A stretch of DNA of 31,135 bases from RGIG426 sp045640165 (GCA_045640165.1 JAZUEK010000020.1:1-31135), one strand, 5' to 3'. Shown: positions 14,040 through 23,541, counted from the stretch's first letter. A program made the numbers and translations. The notes: a model not told the origin generated them from the sequence alone.

Positions 14040-14746
14040 CCGCTATTTTCAAACGGGAACTGCGCTCCCTCTTCACCTCGCCGATTGCCTACCTCGTCCT
14101 CGCTATTTTGTTTGCCATCTCCGGCTACTACTTCTATCTCGCCAATATGGAGTTCGGCTATCGCTCGCTCAACTACGTGTTCTCCGCGCTGTATAGTTAC
14201 GCCTGCTTCCTCGTGCTCCCCATTTTGACGATGCGGCTGTTCAGCGAAGAAAAACGCCAAAAAACCGACCAAGCCCTGTTTACCGCTCCGGTCAGCTTGA
14301 CCGGCATCGTCATGGGCAAGTTCTTGGCGGCGTTTCTCGTGTTCCTCATCGGCATCTCCATCACGCTTGTGCTCGCCTTTGTTATCGGCTTGGTCGCCGA
14401 CCCGGGTTGGATTTCGGTTATCGGCAACTATTTGGGCCTCGCACTGTACGGCGGTATGCTGATTGCGGCCGGCTTGTTCTTCTCCTGCCTCACCGAGAGC
14501 CAACTGGTCGCCGCGCTGTGCACCTTTGCGTTCGAACTGGTGCTTTCTTCCGTCAACTATTTGACCACCGTGTTCCAAGACAACAAACTCGTTGAAACGG
14601 TCGTCAATTTCCTCTCCGTCTCCGACCGCTATAGCCACTTTACCGCCGGCGCCATCCACTACGGCGACATTGTGTTCTTCCTGTCGATGGCGGCGTTGTT
14701 CCTCTTCCTTGCGGTGCGTGTGCTCGACCGCAAGAGATGGGCGTAA
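14036..14746 (+). CDS. ABC transporter permease (GldF/ABC-2 type)
   Basis: This 236-residue protein has six predicted membrane segments, beginning with an amphipathic ELRSLFTSPIAYLVLA motif typical of ABC-2/GldF permeases. The cytoplasmic coupling segment reads LTMRLFSEEKRQKTDQALFTAPVSL, close to the family consensus around a conserved RLFSEEK. The ATG overlaps the stop of the ATPase gene. The permease should dimerise with two ATPase subunits to export an unknown substrate. It is followed 18 bases later by the GldG-like gene. Confidence 0.9.
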   Translation: MTAIFKRELRSLFTSPIAYLVLAILFAISGYYFYLANMEFGYRSLNYVFSALYSYACFLVLPILTMRLFSEEKRQKTDQALFTAPVSLTGIVMGKFLAAFLVFLIGISITLVLAFVIGLVADPGWISVIGNYLGLALYGGMLIAAGLFFSCLTESQLVAALCTFAFELVLSSVNYLTTVFQDNKLVETVVNFLSVSDRYSHFTAGAIHYGDIVFFLSMAALFLFLAVRVLDRKRWA

Positions 14747-14764
14747 GAAAGGGGTGCTTTCGAA

Positions 14765-16474
14765 ATGGATAACAAAGAGTTTTTGACTCCCGAAACCGAG
14801 GAAATCGAAGTCGCCGAAGTGGTCGAAGAGACCGCGGCCGACGGCAAAAAAGCCAAAAAAGAAAAGTTGGCGGATGGTCGTCGCTTCCGTTTCGGCTCTC
14901 TCGCCACCGCGTTGACCGCTGTGGTCATCGCCGCCGTGGTGCTGCTTAACGTGCTCGTTTCCGCGCTGGACGCGAAATTTCCGCTGACGCTGGACGTGAC
15001 CGGCGACAAGGTGCTCACCCTCTCGGATGCCACCAAAGAACTCGCCAAATCGGTCAACGAGCCGGTGCGCATCACCGCGTGCATCGACGAGGCGTATTTC
15101 TCCTCCCCCAACACCGGCAACAAAGAAATGGACACGATTTTGTCCCAATTCTATTCCACCGTCAAACAGTTAAGCTCGCTGTCCGGCGGAAAAATCTCCT
15201 ATGATTTCATCGACCTGACGAAAAACGTGACCGAAGCCGCCGCCCTTGCACAATACGACGTGTCCGACGGCGAAATCCTGTTCACCTGCGGTAAACGCTC
15301 CAACGTCATCGGGCTGGAAGCGCTGATGGAATACGACAGCAACTACAACCAGTATCTGCAGTATCAGCAATACGGGATGAGCTATACCGGTGACTATACG
15401 TTCACCTCGCTCGTCGAGCCGGCGCTGATTAACGGTATCCAGGCGGTGCTCAACGAAAACCTCGCGTCCGTCACGATGGTGGTCGGCCACGGCGAAGATG
15501 AAAACGTCATCTCCGCCCTCACCGAAACGCTCCAAAAGAGTGGCTATGAGGTGATGACCCTCGATATCACCACCATGGAAAACACCTTTGACAAAACCTG
15601 CGGCATGGCGATTCTGCCCGCGCCGTCCACCGACTACTCCGCCGAGGAACTCGCGCTGCTGCGCGCGTGGGCGAACAACAACGGCTATATGAATCACCAG
15701 CTGACCTACGTCGTCAACTATTCGGTGTATCTGCCGTCGCTGTCCGAGTTCTTTATGGATAACTACGGCATCGAGGTCACACCGTACTGGGTGAGCGAGA
15801 CCTCCAACGGCCGTATCTTCTACAACGGCACCACCTACACCTACGGCGACCTCGCCGAAACCGACTACACCGAAGCGGTCGAAAAAGCCATTAAAGCCCC
15901 GGCAACCGCGGCGCTTAAACTCCACTGGGATGAGGACAAAACGCTCGCAAAATACGTGCAAGCGGTCGTCACCTTCCCCGAAACGGCGCAGCTCATTGAC
16001 TATGCGAAGTACACCGCCAGCTATAAGGCGCTACTCGAAAACGTGGACGTCAACGACCTGACCAACAACCAAAAGAGCGAGTTGCAAAAACAAATCGACG
16101 CGCTTGTCACCGCCAACACCGCCAAAGCGGATACTTACCCGATTGTCGGTATGGCGTATTCGCGCACCGAAGCCACCGTGGACGGCGTGGAATCCTCTAC
16201 CTCGGCGCTGGTATGCGGTAGTTCGGGAATGCTCGCCACGTATTTGACCGATGCATCCTCGAAAAACGAAGTGGCCTTTACGCAGGTCTTTAACGGCCTT
16301 ACCGGCAACAAATCCACCGTCTCGGTCGCCGGCAAAAGCCTCTCCATCTCCACCATCGACTTCGGCTCGGAAGCCGTGAAAAAACTGGTAGGTCTCGGGC
16401 TGTTTACCGTTCTTTTGCCGGTGTGCGTGCTCGTGTGCTGCCTCGTGGTGTTCCTGCGGAGGAAGAATTTATGA
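14765..16474 (+). CDS. GldG-like extracytoplasmic subunit of the ABC exporter
   Basis: This 569-residue membrane protein has an acidic cytoplasmic tail (1-40), a first membrane helix (about 46-68), a large extracytoplasmic domain and a last helix at about 540-565 ending in RRKNL. The family marker directly after helix 1 is LDVTGDKVLTLSDATKELAKSV, matching the GldG/intraflagellar-transport-like consensus. GldG-type proteins accompany GldA/GldF ATPase-permeases; in Bacteroidetes they are linked to gliding and secretion, but in Clostridia the role is undefined. The stop overlaps the next start (ATGA). The middle region is Tyr/Thr-rich and poorly conserved. Confidence 0.85.
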   Translation: MDNKEFLTPETEEIEVAEVVEETAADGKKAKKEKLADGRRFRFGSLATALTAVVIAAVVLLNVLVSALDAKFPLTLDVTGDKVLTLSDATKELAKSVNEPVRITACIDEAYFSSPNTGNKEMDTILSQFYSTVKQLSSLSGGKISYDFIDLTKNVTEAAALAQYDVSDGEILFTCGKRSNVIGLEALMEYDSNYNQYLQYQQYGMSYTGDYTFTSLVEPALINGIQAVLNENLASVTMVVGHGEDENVISALTETLQKSGYEVMTLDITTMENTFDKTCGMAILPAPSTDYSAEELALLRAWANNNGYMNHQLTYVVNYSVYLPSLSEFFMDNYGIEVTPYWVSETSNGRIFYNGTTYTYGDLAETDYTEAVEKAIKAPATAALKLHWDEDKTLAKYVQAVVTFPETAQLIDYAKYTASYKALLENVDVNDLTNNQKSELQKQIDALVTANTAKADTYPIVGMAYSRTEATVDGVESSTSALVCGSSGMLATYLTDASSKNEVAFTQVFNGLTGNKSTVSVAGKSLSISTIDFGSEAVKKLVGLGLFTVLLPVCVLVCCLVVFLRRKNL

Positions 16475-18147
16475 GTGATTCCAAAGAAAACGTAACGCCC
16501 GACGTCGAAGAATCGACGTTGTTTTCTGCGCCGAAACCGGTCGAAAAACAAAAACCGGGTAAAAAGCGCGTGTTGCCGCTGATTGTGACGCTGTGCGTGG
16601 CACTTGTGCTCGGCGGCGGCGTGGCCGCGGCATATTTCGGCGGACTGTTTGACACAGAAGAGACCTCCGAGGCCTCCGAAGAGACGTCCGAGGTGCTTTT
16701 GCCGTCGCTCGCGGACTATTCCGAAACCGGCGTTTCCGCAATTAAAAAAATCACCGTCAAAAACGAAACCGGCACCTATTCTCTTGTGCCGAATCAAGAC
16801 GGCGCGATGGCCGTCGAGGGATACGGAGAGCTTCCGCGCGACGCATCGGCGGTGGAAAATCTCTTGGTGCAATATACCGCCGTCACCCCCGATTTGGTGA
16901 TTGCCGAATCCCCCACCGACGAACAACTCGCCGCCTGCGGACTGGATAAACCGACCATCTCCGTCAAAACGCAATACACCGACGGCAAAACGCTGACGGT
17001 GGTTTACGGGCGGCTCGCCACCGGCGCGGACGCCGGCTACTACGGCATGGTGCCGAACGGCGACACCATTTGGCTGTTCCGCGAAGACTATTACCAAGCC
17101 GCCATGAACGACAAAACCTACTATATCGGCAAAACGCTGATTACCGCGCCCACACCGCTGGAGAGCGACACCGTCGGCGCGGCAAAGCTGAAAGAGATGA
17201 CCCTCTCCGGCGGCGGTCGCTTTGACGACGTCAAGCTGCGCTACGTGAAGCCGTCCGACGGTCCGTCCATCCAATTATGCGGCAAATACGTGGTGGAAAA
17301 ACCCTATTCTCATCCAGCCGACAACGACGTGGTCGGCGAATGGGATACGTCGCTGTGCGGACTGTACGGCGCTACCATTGAAGCCATCCACCCGACCGCC
17401 GACGAGCTGAAAGCGTTCGGCCTCGGCGATACGTGCACGGTCGCCAAACTGACCTTCGGCGTGTATGCCGCCACCGACGAAGAAGGCAACGCTCTCGAAA
17501 AACCCACGTGGTACAACGAGGTGCCCTACACGATTTCGCTCGGCAACCGTACCGACGACGGCACCTATTACGCCATGGTTGACGGCGTGGACATCGTGTA
17601 TACCGTCAATGCCGTCACCGTTCCGTGGGCGACGCTCGATTACGAAGACCTCGTCAACAAATCGCTGTTCTTGCGGTATATCACCGAACTGTCGATGATT
17701 AACACCGCTATCGACGGCGAGCTATATGCCCTGAAACTCACCCACGGCACGCAAAAAGACGAAAGCGGCACCGAAACCGCTACGCTGAAAGCCACCCTCA
17801 ACGGCAAAGAGGTGCCGGAAGGCAACGTCCGCGCGCTGTATGAGGCGATGATGTCGGTCAAACGCGTTGCGGCGGCAACCGACGCCGAAGTGGATACCAC
17901 CGGCAACTCCGCGCTCGGCATCGAATTGATTCTGTTGTCGGGCGACCGCGGCGAAAGTTTCTCCTTCTATCCGTATTCTGCCAACCGCTATCTGTGTTCA
18001 AACCATCACGGCGACCGCTTCCTTGTGAAAGCGTCCGACGTGGAGGGTTTAATTTCCCAAATCCGGACGTTGGCGACTCTCAGCGAGCAAACAACGACCA
18101 ACGCCAACAAAGCCGCCAAAGAAACCTCAAAAAAGAACAACCCGTAA
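16471..18147 (+). CDS. DUF4340 domain membrane-anchored protein
   Basis: This 558-residue protein has one N-terminal membrane helix (about 33-58) and an acidic Glu/Ser/Thr linker (62-75). A long extracytoplasmic region follows with repeated DUF4340-type modules; one begins around GVSAIKKITVKNETGTYSLV. The ATG at 16471 follows GGAGGAA and overlaps the GldG-like stop, so the earlier in-frame ATG at 16423 is rejected. DUF4340 proteins are recurrent partners of GldA/F/G-type exporters and probably form the outer part of the complex. The C-terminus is Thr/Asn/Lys-rich. It is the last gene of the operon. The molecular function is unknown. Confidence 0.85.
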   Translation: MSDSKENVTPDVEESTLFSAPKPVEKQKPGKKRVLPLIVTLCVALVLGGGVAAAYFGGLFDTEETSEASEETSEVLLPSLADYSETGVSAIKKITVKNETGTYSLVPNQDGAMAVEGYGELPRDASAVENLLVQYTAVTPDLVIAESPTDEQLAACGLDKPTISVKTQYTDGKTLTVVYGRLATGADAGYYGMVPNGDTIWLFREDYYQAAMNDKTYYIGKTLITAPTPLESDTVGAAKLKEMTLSGGGRFDDVKLRYVKPSDGPSIQLCGKYVVEKPYSHPADNDVVGEWDTSLCGLYGATIEAIHPTADELKAFGLGDTCTVAKLTFGVYAATDEEGNALEKPTWYNEVPYTISLGNRTDDGTYYAMVDGVDIVYTVNAVTVPWATLDYEDLVNKSLFLRYITELSMINTAIDGELYALKLTHGTQKDESGTETATLKATLNGKEVPEGNVRALYEAMMSVKRVAAATDAEVDTTGNSALGIELILLSGDRGESFSFYPYSANRYLCSNHHGDRFLVKASDVEGLISQIRTLATLSEQTTTNANKAAKETSKKNNP

Positions 18148-18157
18148 ATCGGGACAC

Positions 18158-18197
18158 AAAAAACCGCCCTGCAAGTATGACTTGCAGGGCGGTTTTA
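18158..18197. terminator. bidirectional terminator after the DUF4340 gene
   Basis: A perfect 16-pair hairpin (AAAACCGCCCTGCAAG, loop TATGA) with A and T ends serves the convergent DUF4340 and cysteine-rich membrane protein genes. Confidence 0.92.
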
Positions 18198-18213
18198 GTA
18201 TGCTTTGAAAATA

Positions 18214-19032
18214 TTATTTATCTTTCGGCAACCGGCTTTTGAGCTTGTCCTCTAACTGCTCGACCTTTTCCTCGATTTTCTCTTTTCGGTCGGCAAGCGC
18301 GGCGGTTTGCGTTTTCCAAAACGCGCGCAACTGGCGTTTGTGGTGACAGAGTTTTTCTTGGCAGTTTTTGCAGGCGAGCGACTCGTTACAGCACTCGCAA
18401 AACCGCTCGGGCATCGCGTGTACGCGAATCTCCCACAGCACAAGAAGCAACACCGCAAGGCCGAGCAACGTCCACGTATAGCAAGACGGCATAAACACAA
18501 ACGGCGTAAACATCATTGCATAATCCCAGTTGTAGATGCGGCAGGTGGTGCAGCATTTGTTCTTCATAAACCACGTTTGGAACGGGCAGAAAAACAAAAT
18601 GCAAATCATATCGCACACCGAATAGGCAAGCGCGATAAGAAGCAACAGGCCGCGGTCGAAAATGCCGGCAATATACAATCCGCCGAACAGCGCGTTTAAG
18701 GCAATCCACACAAACGCGACCGCAAACGTGCTTTTAAAGCTTTGCAGATGAGGCTCGGCGCCCTCCACCGGCTTATAGTTGCGTTTAAACTGCTTTTCGC
18801 ATCCCATACTTTCGAGCGGCGACGGGAACATCCGCGACAGCATTTCTGCCACGAACACCACCCAAATCACCCCGAGCAACGCAAGCAACAGCGGACTTTT
18901 TTCGCCGATTAAATCCACGTGCTGTATCCGCGATACGATATACGCCGCCACCGCCGCCAAAAACAGCAATCCGCGGTAGACAAGTTTCAAAATATGGATA
19001 GCGGAGATTTTGGAAAGATGTTTCTTTTCCAT
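18214..19032 (-). CDS. cysteine-rich multi-pass membrane protein, unrecognised
   Basis: This 272-residue protein has about five hydrophobic segments (near 18-36, 48-66, 102-125, 127-150 and 183-200) and a cytoplasmic-looking charged coiled-coil tail (about 235-268). Cysteines cluster in two places. FFCPFQTWFMKNKCCTTCRIYNWDY (149-164) lies between membrane segments. The second cluster, Cys212, 214, 215, 221, 224 and 229 in the region FCECCNESLACKNC and beyond, follows the last helix and could bind zinc or an iron-sulfur cluster. I do not recognise the family. The start codon lies 40 bases after the stop of the ABC fusion gene, so the two are probably one operon. That suggests, but does not prove, a shared envelope function. 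Confidence 0.75.
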   Translation of the reverse strand: MEKKHLSKISAIHILKLVYRGLLFLAAVAAYIVSRIQHVDLIGEKSPLLLALLGVIWVVFVAEMLSRMFPSPLESMGCEKQFKRNYKPVEGAEPHLQSFKSTFAVAFVWIALNALFGGLYIAGIFDRGLLLLIALAYSVCDMICILFFCPFQTWFMKNKCCTTCRIYNWDYAMMFTPFVFMPSCYTWTLLGLAVLLLVLWEIRVHAMPERFCECCNESLACKNCQEKLCHHKRQLRAFWKTQTAALADRKEKIEEKVEQLEDKLKSRLPKDK

Positions 19033-19071
19033 AAAAACCCTCTTCTCTTACGGCTTTCGCCGAAAGATTTT

Positions 19072-22071
19072 TTATTCGGTACGCAGCGCAACCACCGGAT
19101 CTTTTTTCGCCGCCGAGCGGGACGGAATGATGCCGGCAATCAGCGTTAAGAGCATACTGATAACCACCAAAATCACCGCAACCGGCACCGGCAAGACCGC
19201 CGACAGGTTGTTAATGCCGGTAAGACTGTGCAGGATGAGGTTGATGGGAATACACAAGAGATAGGTAATCAGTACACCGAGGAGACCGGACGTAAAGCCG
19301 ATAATCACCGTCTCGGCGTTGAACATACTGGACACGTTGCGCTTGGACGCGCCGATGGCGCGCAGGATGCCGATTTCTTTGGTGCGCTCCTGCACGGAAA
19401 TGAGCGTAATAACGCCAATCATAATGGACGACACGATGAGCGACACCGACACGAACGCAATCAACACATAGGTGATAGCGTCGATAATGGTCGTCACCGA
19501 GGACATCATCAGCCCCACGTAGTCGGTGTATTGAATCTCTTGGGTGTCCTCCACCTTTTCGTTATAGGCGGTGATGGCGTCCTCAATCACGTCTTTGTCC
19601 GCGAAGGACGAGGCATAGAGGTTAATCGTTTCGGGACTATCCAAATCAACGTAGTTGAGAATGCGCAAATTCGCGTCATAGGTGGAAATCGAGAATTCGA
19701 GCACTTCGTCGTAATAGGCGGCGCGTTGCTCATCGGTATACGCCTGCATCTCCATTTGGAGCGCGCCGGCCAGTTGTTGCGAGGTGAGGTTCGCCATTTG
19801 CTCTTTCACGCCGGCGGCATACTGCTCGCGGAACTGCTGTTCAATCATCTGGGCGAAGGTGTCTTTCATATCCTCGTCACTCATCGCCGCGACGTAGGAT
19901 TCCACTTCCGCCTGCTCCATACCCATTTGCTCGGTGAGCGCGGTAATCATGGTTTCTTCCATCGCCGCGCGGTCCATTTTGGCAAGAGTACCGTCCACCG
20001 TCTGTTTCACGAGCGCCTCGTCCGGAATGCACTTGATTTTGACGTAGGCATCCGCTTTGCCTTTTTCATCCTGCTCGTCGATGTATTTGTTAAACTCTTT
20101 GGCTTTTTTCTCCGCATCCAGCACGCCGTCTTTGTCCTCGAACGGAAGGCCGGTAAACACGTCCACGTTGGGGTTGTCGAGCTGCGCTTTCAGCGCCTCG
20201 GCATCTTTCGTGTGCTCAATCACGTACTCGGTAAGCAGGCTCGTGTAGCCAATCGAGCCGGTGAGCATGGTCGCAACCGCATCTTCGTTCGGGCGGATGA
20301 TACCGGAAACGTGCAGGTCAATGCCATTGTCATAAAGATATTTGAGGCCGGCTTCGGTGTCGCGCAAGTCGGTATACACACCGTCCTTGTCGCTGTCGGT
20401 ATAGCAGTTCGCGCCGAGAATGGTGCGGAACGGCGTCTCGCAAATTTCTTTGTAACTCCATTTTTCCGCCGTATAATCCACCTCGGTTTTGTCCTTGGCG
20501 GCAATCATCAGCGCCTCGATTTCGTCACGGGATTTAAGACCCAACGCGTACAGCGCGAGGTCGTTCATCTCGTTCTGACTGTCGAGGACGAGCACAATTT
20601 CGTTGTATTTCGTCGGCCAGTTGCCGTAAACCAGGTCGTATTGCTTCTCGAGCACCGGGTTGATGACTTTGCCGTCGTCGCCCGGGAGCATCTCCTGCCA
20701 CAGCTCCGAACCGGAGGAAGACATATTCGCCATGCCGCCCATCATCGTCTGGTCGCGCATTTGCATCATAAAGGACAGGTCCACGTTCATGTATTTGAGC
20801 AAGATATCCTGCATCAGCGCTTCGGCATCGGATTGGATAATCTCGCCATCCACCGACTTGGTGTAAACGAGCATATCCATCCCGTAGGTGTACTGCACGC
20901 CGGCAACAGCTTTTTGCATATCGCTGTCTTCGGTGGCGCGTTCTTTCTCAATGTATTTTTTGAACGCCGCGAGGTCGTTTTCCTGCAACTCCATGGTGTT
21001 CACCGCATTGACCAAATCGTACAGCATCGCTTTTTGGTACACCGCATCTTTGTCGTGGTCGTGGGTGGACTGCGCCTTGCCCATAAACGTCTCGATGAGG
21101 TTGCCGAGGTCGGCGTGTTGCGCTTCAAGCGTCAGCGGATACGAGGACAGCGTGTCTTCCTGCACCGTGTCGATGTAGGTGGTCGTGCCCTGCGACACCG
21201 CATAGATGAGCGCGATGCCGATAATACCAATCGAACCGGCAAACGAGGTCAGCGCGGTACGACCTTTTTTCGTAAACAAGTTTTTAAGCGACAGACCGAA
21301 CGACGTGCCAAACGACATCGACGGCATTTTCTTTTTCGCTTTCGGCTCGGTCTTCTCCTCCTGCGCCGCTTGCTCAGCTGCCACTTCCTCGGCGGTCAGC
21401 GGAGCGGAATCGTCGGTAACGCGGCCGTCCAGCATCCGAATGATACGGGTGGAATACTCGTTCGCAAGGTCGGGGTTGTGGGTCACCATAATGACGAGGC
21501 GGTCTTTGGCGATTTCTTTAAGAATATCCATAACCTGCTTGCTCGTCTCGGTATCCAGCGCACCGGTCGGCTCGTCGGCAAGGATGATATCGGGGTTGTT
21601 GACGATAGCGCGCGCAATCGCGACACGCTGCATCTGACCGCCGGACATCTCCGCCGGTTTTTTCTTCATTTGGTCAGCAAGTCCCACGCGGACAAGCGCT
21701 TCCTTGGCGCGTTTGCGGCGCTCGGATTTTTTAACGCCCGAAAGCGTCAACGCCAACTCCACGTTCTGGAGCACCGTCTGGTGCGGAATGAGGTTGTAGC
21801 TCTGGAAAACAAACCCGATAGAATGGTTGCGATAGGCGTCCCAGTCGCGGTCTTTGAAATCCTTGGTGGAGCGGCCGTTAATCTGCAAATCACCGTCGGT
21901 ATATTGATCGAGACCGCCGATGATGTTGAGCAACGTCGTTTTGCCGCAGCCGGAGGGCCCCAGTACCGATACAAATTCGCTTTTGCGGAATTGCATATCG
22001 ACCCCTTTGAGCGCCTGGACGTTTTCGCCACCGGCAGGATAAATTTTTGTAATTTGTTTGAGTTCGAGCAT
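19072..22071 (-). CDS. ABC transporter ATPase-permease fusion (MacB/FtsX type)
   Basis: This 999-residue protein fuses an ATPase to an FtsX-type permease. The ATPase part (1-225) has Walker A GPSGCGKTT (38-46), Q-loop Gln90, signature MSGGQMQR (142-149) and Walker B DEPTGALD (166-173), the LolD/MacB class. An acidic-basic linker leads to the first membrane helix (about 278-300), a very large extracytoplasmic domain of roughly 550 residues, then three C-terminal helices with the FtsX motif QERTKEIGILRAIGASKRNV. Such mechanotransmission transporters expel peptides or drive surface enzymes and do not pump through a channel. Expression starts at 22121-22149; the cysteine-rich gene follows. The substrate is unknown. 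Confidence 0.93.
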   Translation of the reverse strand: MLELKQITKIYPAGGENVQALKGVDMQFRKSEFVSVLGPSGCGKTTLLNIIGGLDQYTDGDLQINGRSTKDFKDRDWDAYRNHSIGFVFQSYNLIPHQTVLQNVELALTLSGVKKSERRKRAKEALVRVGLADQMKKKPAEMSGGQMQRVAIARAIVNNPDIILADEPTGALDTETSKQVMDILKEIAKDRLVIMVTHNPDLANEYSTRIIRMLDGRVTDDSAPLTAEEVAAEQAAQEEKTEPKAKKKMPSMSFGTSFGLSLKNLFTKKGRTALTSFAGSIGIIGIALIYAVSQGTTTYIDTVQEDTLSSYPLTLEAQHADLGNLIETFMGKAQSTHDHDKDAVYQKAMLYDLVNAVNTMELQENDLAAFKKYIEKERATEDSDMQKAVAGVQYTYGMDMLVYTKSVDGEIIQSDAEALMQDILLKYMNVDLSFMMQMRDQTMMGGMANMSSSGSELWQEMLPGDDGKVINPVLEKQYDLVYGNWPTKYNEIVLVLDSQNEMNDLALYALGLKSRDEIEALMIAAKDKTEVDYTAEKWSYKEICETPFRTILGANCYTDSDKDGVYTDLRDTEAGLKYLYDNGIDLHVSGIIRPNEDAVATMLTGSIGYTSLLTEYVIEHTKDAEALKAQLDNPNVDVFTGLPFEDKDGVLDAEKKAKEFNKYIDEQDEKGKADAYVKIKCIPDEALVKQTVDGTLAKMDRAAMEETMITALTEQMGMEQAEVESYVAAMSDEDMKDTFAQMIEQQFREQYAAGVKEQMANLTSQQLAGALQMEMQAYTDEQRAAYYDEVLEFSISTYDANLRILNYVDLDSPETINLYASSFADKDVIEDAITAYNEKVEDTQEIQYTDYVGLMMSSVTTIIDAITYVLIAFVSVSLIVSSIMIGVITLISVQERTKEIGILRAIGASKRNVSSMFNAETVIIGFTSGLLGVLITYLLCIPINLILHSLTGINNLSAVLPVPVAVILVVISMLLTLIAGIIPSRSAAKKDPVVALRTE

Positions 22072-22120
22072 AAAACTGGCTCCTTTCGGACGATACTAAC
22101 CTATTTTACTACAATTCCTT

Positions 22121-22149
22121 ATTATAGCAACCTAAAAAACCCCCGTCAA
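22121..22149 (-). promoter_or_regulatory. promoter of the ABC fusion operon
   Basis: TTGACG (22144-22149), 17 bases, perfect TATAAT (22121-22126) on the minus strand; a GAAAGGAG ribosome binding site follows before the ATG at 22071. Confidence 0.82.
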
Positions 22150-22202
22150 GCCTTTTTCTTTTTGTTTATTATTTATTTACAGAAGCAACCCCTCGCGATT
22201 TC

Positions 22203-22231
22203 TTGACAGCAGGCGGCGGTTGTGGTAAAAT
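22203..22231 (+). promoter_or_regulatory. promoter of the cytidylyltransferase-licD-flippase operon
   Basis: Perfect TTGACA (22203-22208), 17 bases, TAAAAT (22226-22231). The start near 22238 leaves a 20-base leader with GAAAGGGG. Confidence 0.8.
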
Positions 22232-22257
22232 TAGAGGGTTAGAAAGGGGCGACCTTT

Positions 22258-22686
22258 ATGAAAAAATATCACGTGGGCTATACTTGCGGCGTATTCGATT
22301 TGTTTCACGTCGGCCACCTGAACCTGTTGGAACGGTGCAAGGAAATGTGCGACGTTCTTATTGTCGGCGTGTGCGACGACGACTACGTTCACAACGTCAA
22401 GCAGAAAGAGCCCGTTTTCTCCGAGGCGGAGCGGGTGCGTATTTTGAACGCCCTGAAGTGCGTGGACAATGCCGTCCTCGTTGACGTTGAGACCACCAAC
22501 GACAAAATGCTGGCGCTCGAAAAATTCCACTTTGACGTGCTCTTTTCCGGCGACGATTGGAAAGGCTCGGAGCGCTATCTCAAGACCGAGGAGCAGTTTG
22601 CTCCGCTCGGCGTCTCGATCGAATACCTCCCCTACACGAAAGAGATTTCCACCACCTCGCTGAAAGAGAAGATGGCGAAAGCCTAA
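22258..22686 (+). CDS. TagD-like nucleotidyltransferase (cytidylyltransferase family)
   Basis: This 142-residue enzyme should activate a phosphorylated alcohol with CTP. It has the signature HVGH (17-20) in TCGVFDLFHVGH, a conserved Arg in EAERVRIL, GDDWKGSERYL (98-108) and ISTTSL (130-135). TagD makes CDP-glycerol for teichoic acids. Here the segment before ISTT reads PYTKE in place of the PRTEG of classical TagD, and overall it is closer to the CCT-like enzymes often found beside licD. The substrate could be glycerol-3-phosphate, phosphocholine, phosphoethanolamine or another polyol phosphate. First of three genes, 15 bases before licD. Confidence 0.85.
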   Translation: MKKYHVGYTCGVFDLFHVGHLNLLERCKEMCDVLIVGVCDDDYVHNVKQKEPVFSEAERVRILNALKCVDNAVLVDVETTNDKMLALEKFHFDVLFSGDDWKGSERYLKTEEQFAPLGVSIEYLPYTKEISTTSLKEKMAKA

Positions 22687-22701
22687 AAGGAGTGCTTCCT
22701 T

Positions 22702-23526
22702 ATGAAACTGCCCGAGCTGCATGACCGTCTGTTTGAGCTGTTATGCACCATCGACGATATTGCCAAAAAAGAACACGTCCGCTATTTTCTCGACAGCGGC
22801 ACCGCTCTCGGCGCCGCCCGCGAGGGGGATTTTATCCCGTGGGACGACGATATGGATCTGAAAGTGCTGGCCGAAGACTACCCCGCCTTCAAAGAGGCGA
22901 TGGAAAAGAATCTTCCGGAGCATCTCCATTTGGCGGAGCCCACCGAGCGGATGCCCGCGTTTTATGATTTCATCGTCCGCATTTACGACGACCGCGTGCC
23001 GATCCGCGAATTGACGGAAGAGGATCGCTACTATAAAGAGTTCGTCAGCCATTTGGGTACGGATATTTTCGTGATGGCAAAAACCCCGAAAAGCGATTTC
23101 GGCAAAAAAATGATGCGGTTGCGTATCAAAATCCTGTTCGGGCTCGGGATGTCCCGCCGTTACTCCATCGACTATTCCAAATACAGCGGCATCCAAAAGG
23201 TACAGGTGTGGGTACTCGCTACGCTCGGTCACCTGTTCCCTCTTTCGTTTATCCACAAGCGCAAGCAAGCGCTCACCCACCGTTATGAAACCGTCACCGA
23301 TTCCTACCGCTTAAAGGTGGACGTCAACCCGAAAGACCTGCGATTTTATCCTGAATCGCTGTATGCCGGCGAGACGACCCTCCCCTTGCGCGGGCGCGAA
23401 TTTCCCGCCATTTCGGGCTACAAAGAGGAATTGGCGCTCATCTACGGCGAGGATTGGATGATCCCCCGCCGCGACGGCGACTATATCCGTCACTTAGACG
23501 AAGAAGACCGCAAAACGGAAGAATAA
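22702..23526 (+). CDS. LicD family phosphotransferase
   Basis: This 274-residue protein belongs to the LicD/fukutin-type nucleotidyltransferase-fold family, which transfers phosphocholine or polyol phosphate from CDP carriers to glycans. The family core is intact: FLDSGTALGAAREGDF (29-44) followed by WDDDMDL (47-53) with the metal-binding Asp cluster. AAGGAG lies ahead of the ATG. Placed directly after a cytidylyltransferase and before a flippase, it most likely uses the CDP product of the first gene to decorate a lipid-linked sugar before export. The donor is inferred, not shown. Confidence 0.9.
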   Translation: MKLPELHDRLFELLCTIDDIAKKEHVRYFLDSGTALGAAREGDFIPWDDDMDLKVLAEDYPAFKEAMEKNLPEHLHLAEPTERMPAFYDFIVRIYDDRVPIRELTEEDRYYKEFVSHLGTDIFVMAKTPKSDFGKKMMRLRIKILFGLGMSRRYSIDYSKYSGIQKVQVWVLATLGHLFPLSFIHKRKQALTHRYETVTDSYRLKVDVNPKDLRFYPESLYAGETTLPLRGREFPAISGYKEELALIYGEDWMIPRRDGDYIRHLDEEDRKTEE

Positions 23527-23541
23527 GTCAGGTTAAGCGCT

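Noticed and set aside
19228..22206. A 992-codon open frame opposite the ABC fusion
   Set aside because: GC-rich codon use on the true strand creates the long antisense frame. Its translation is low-complexity His/Arg/Val-rich with no recognisable domain.
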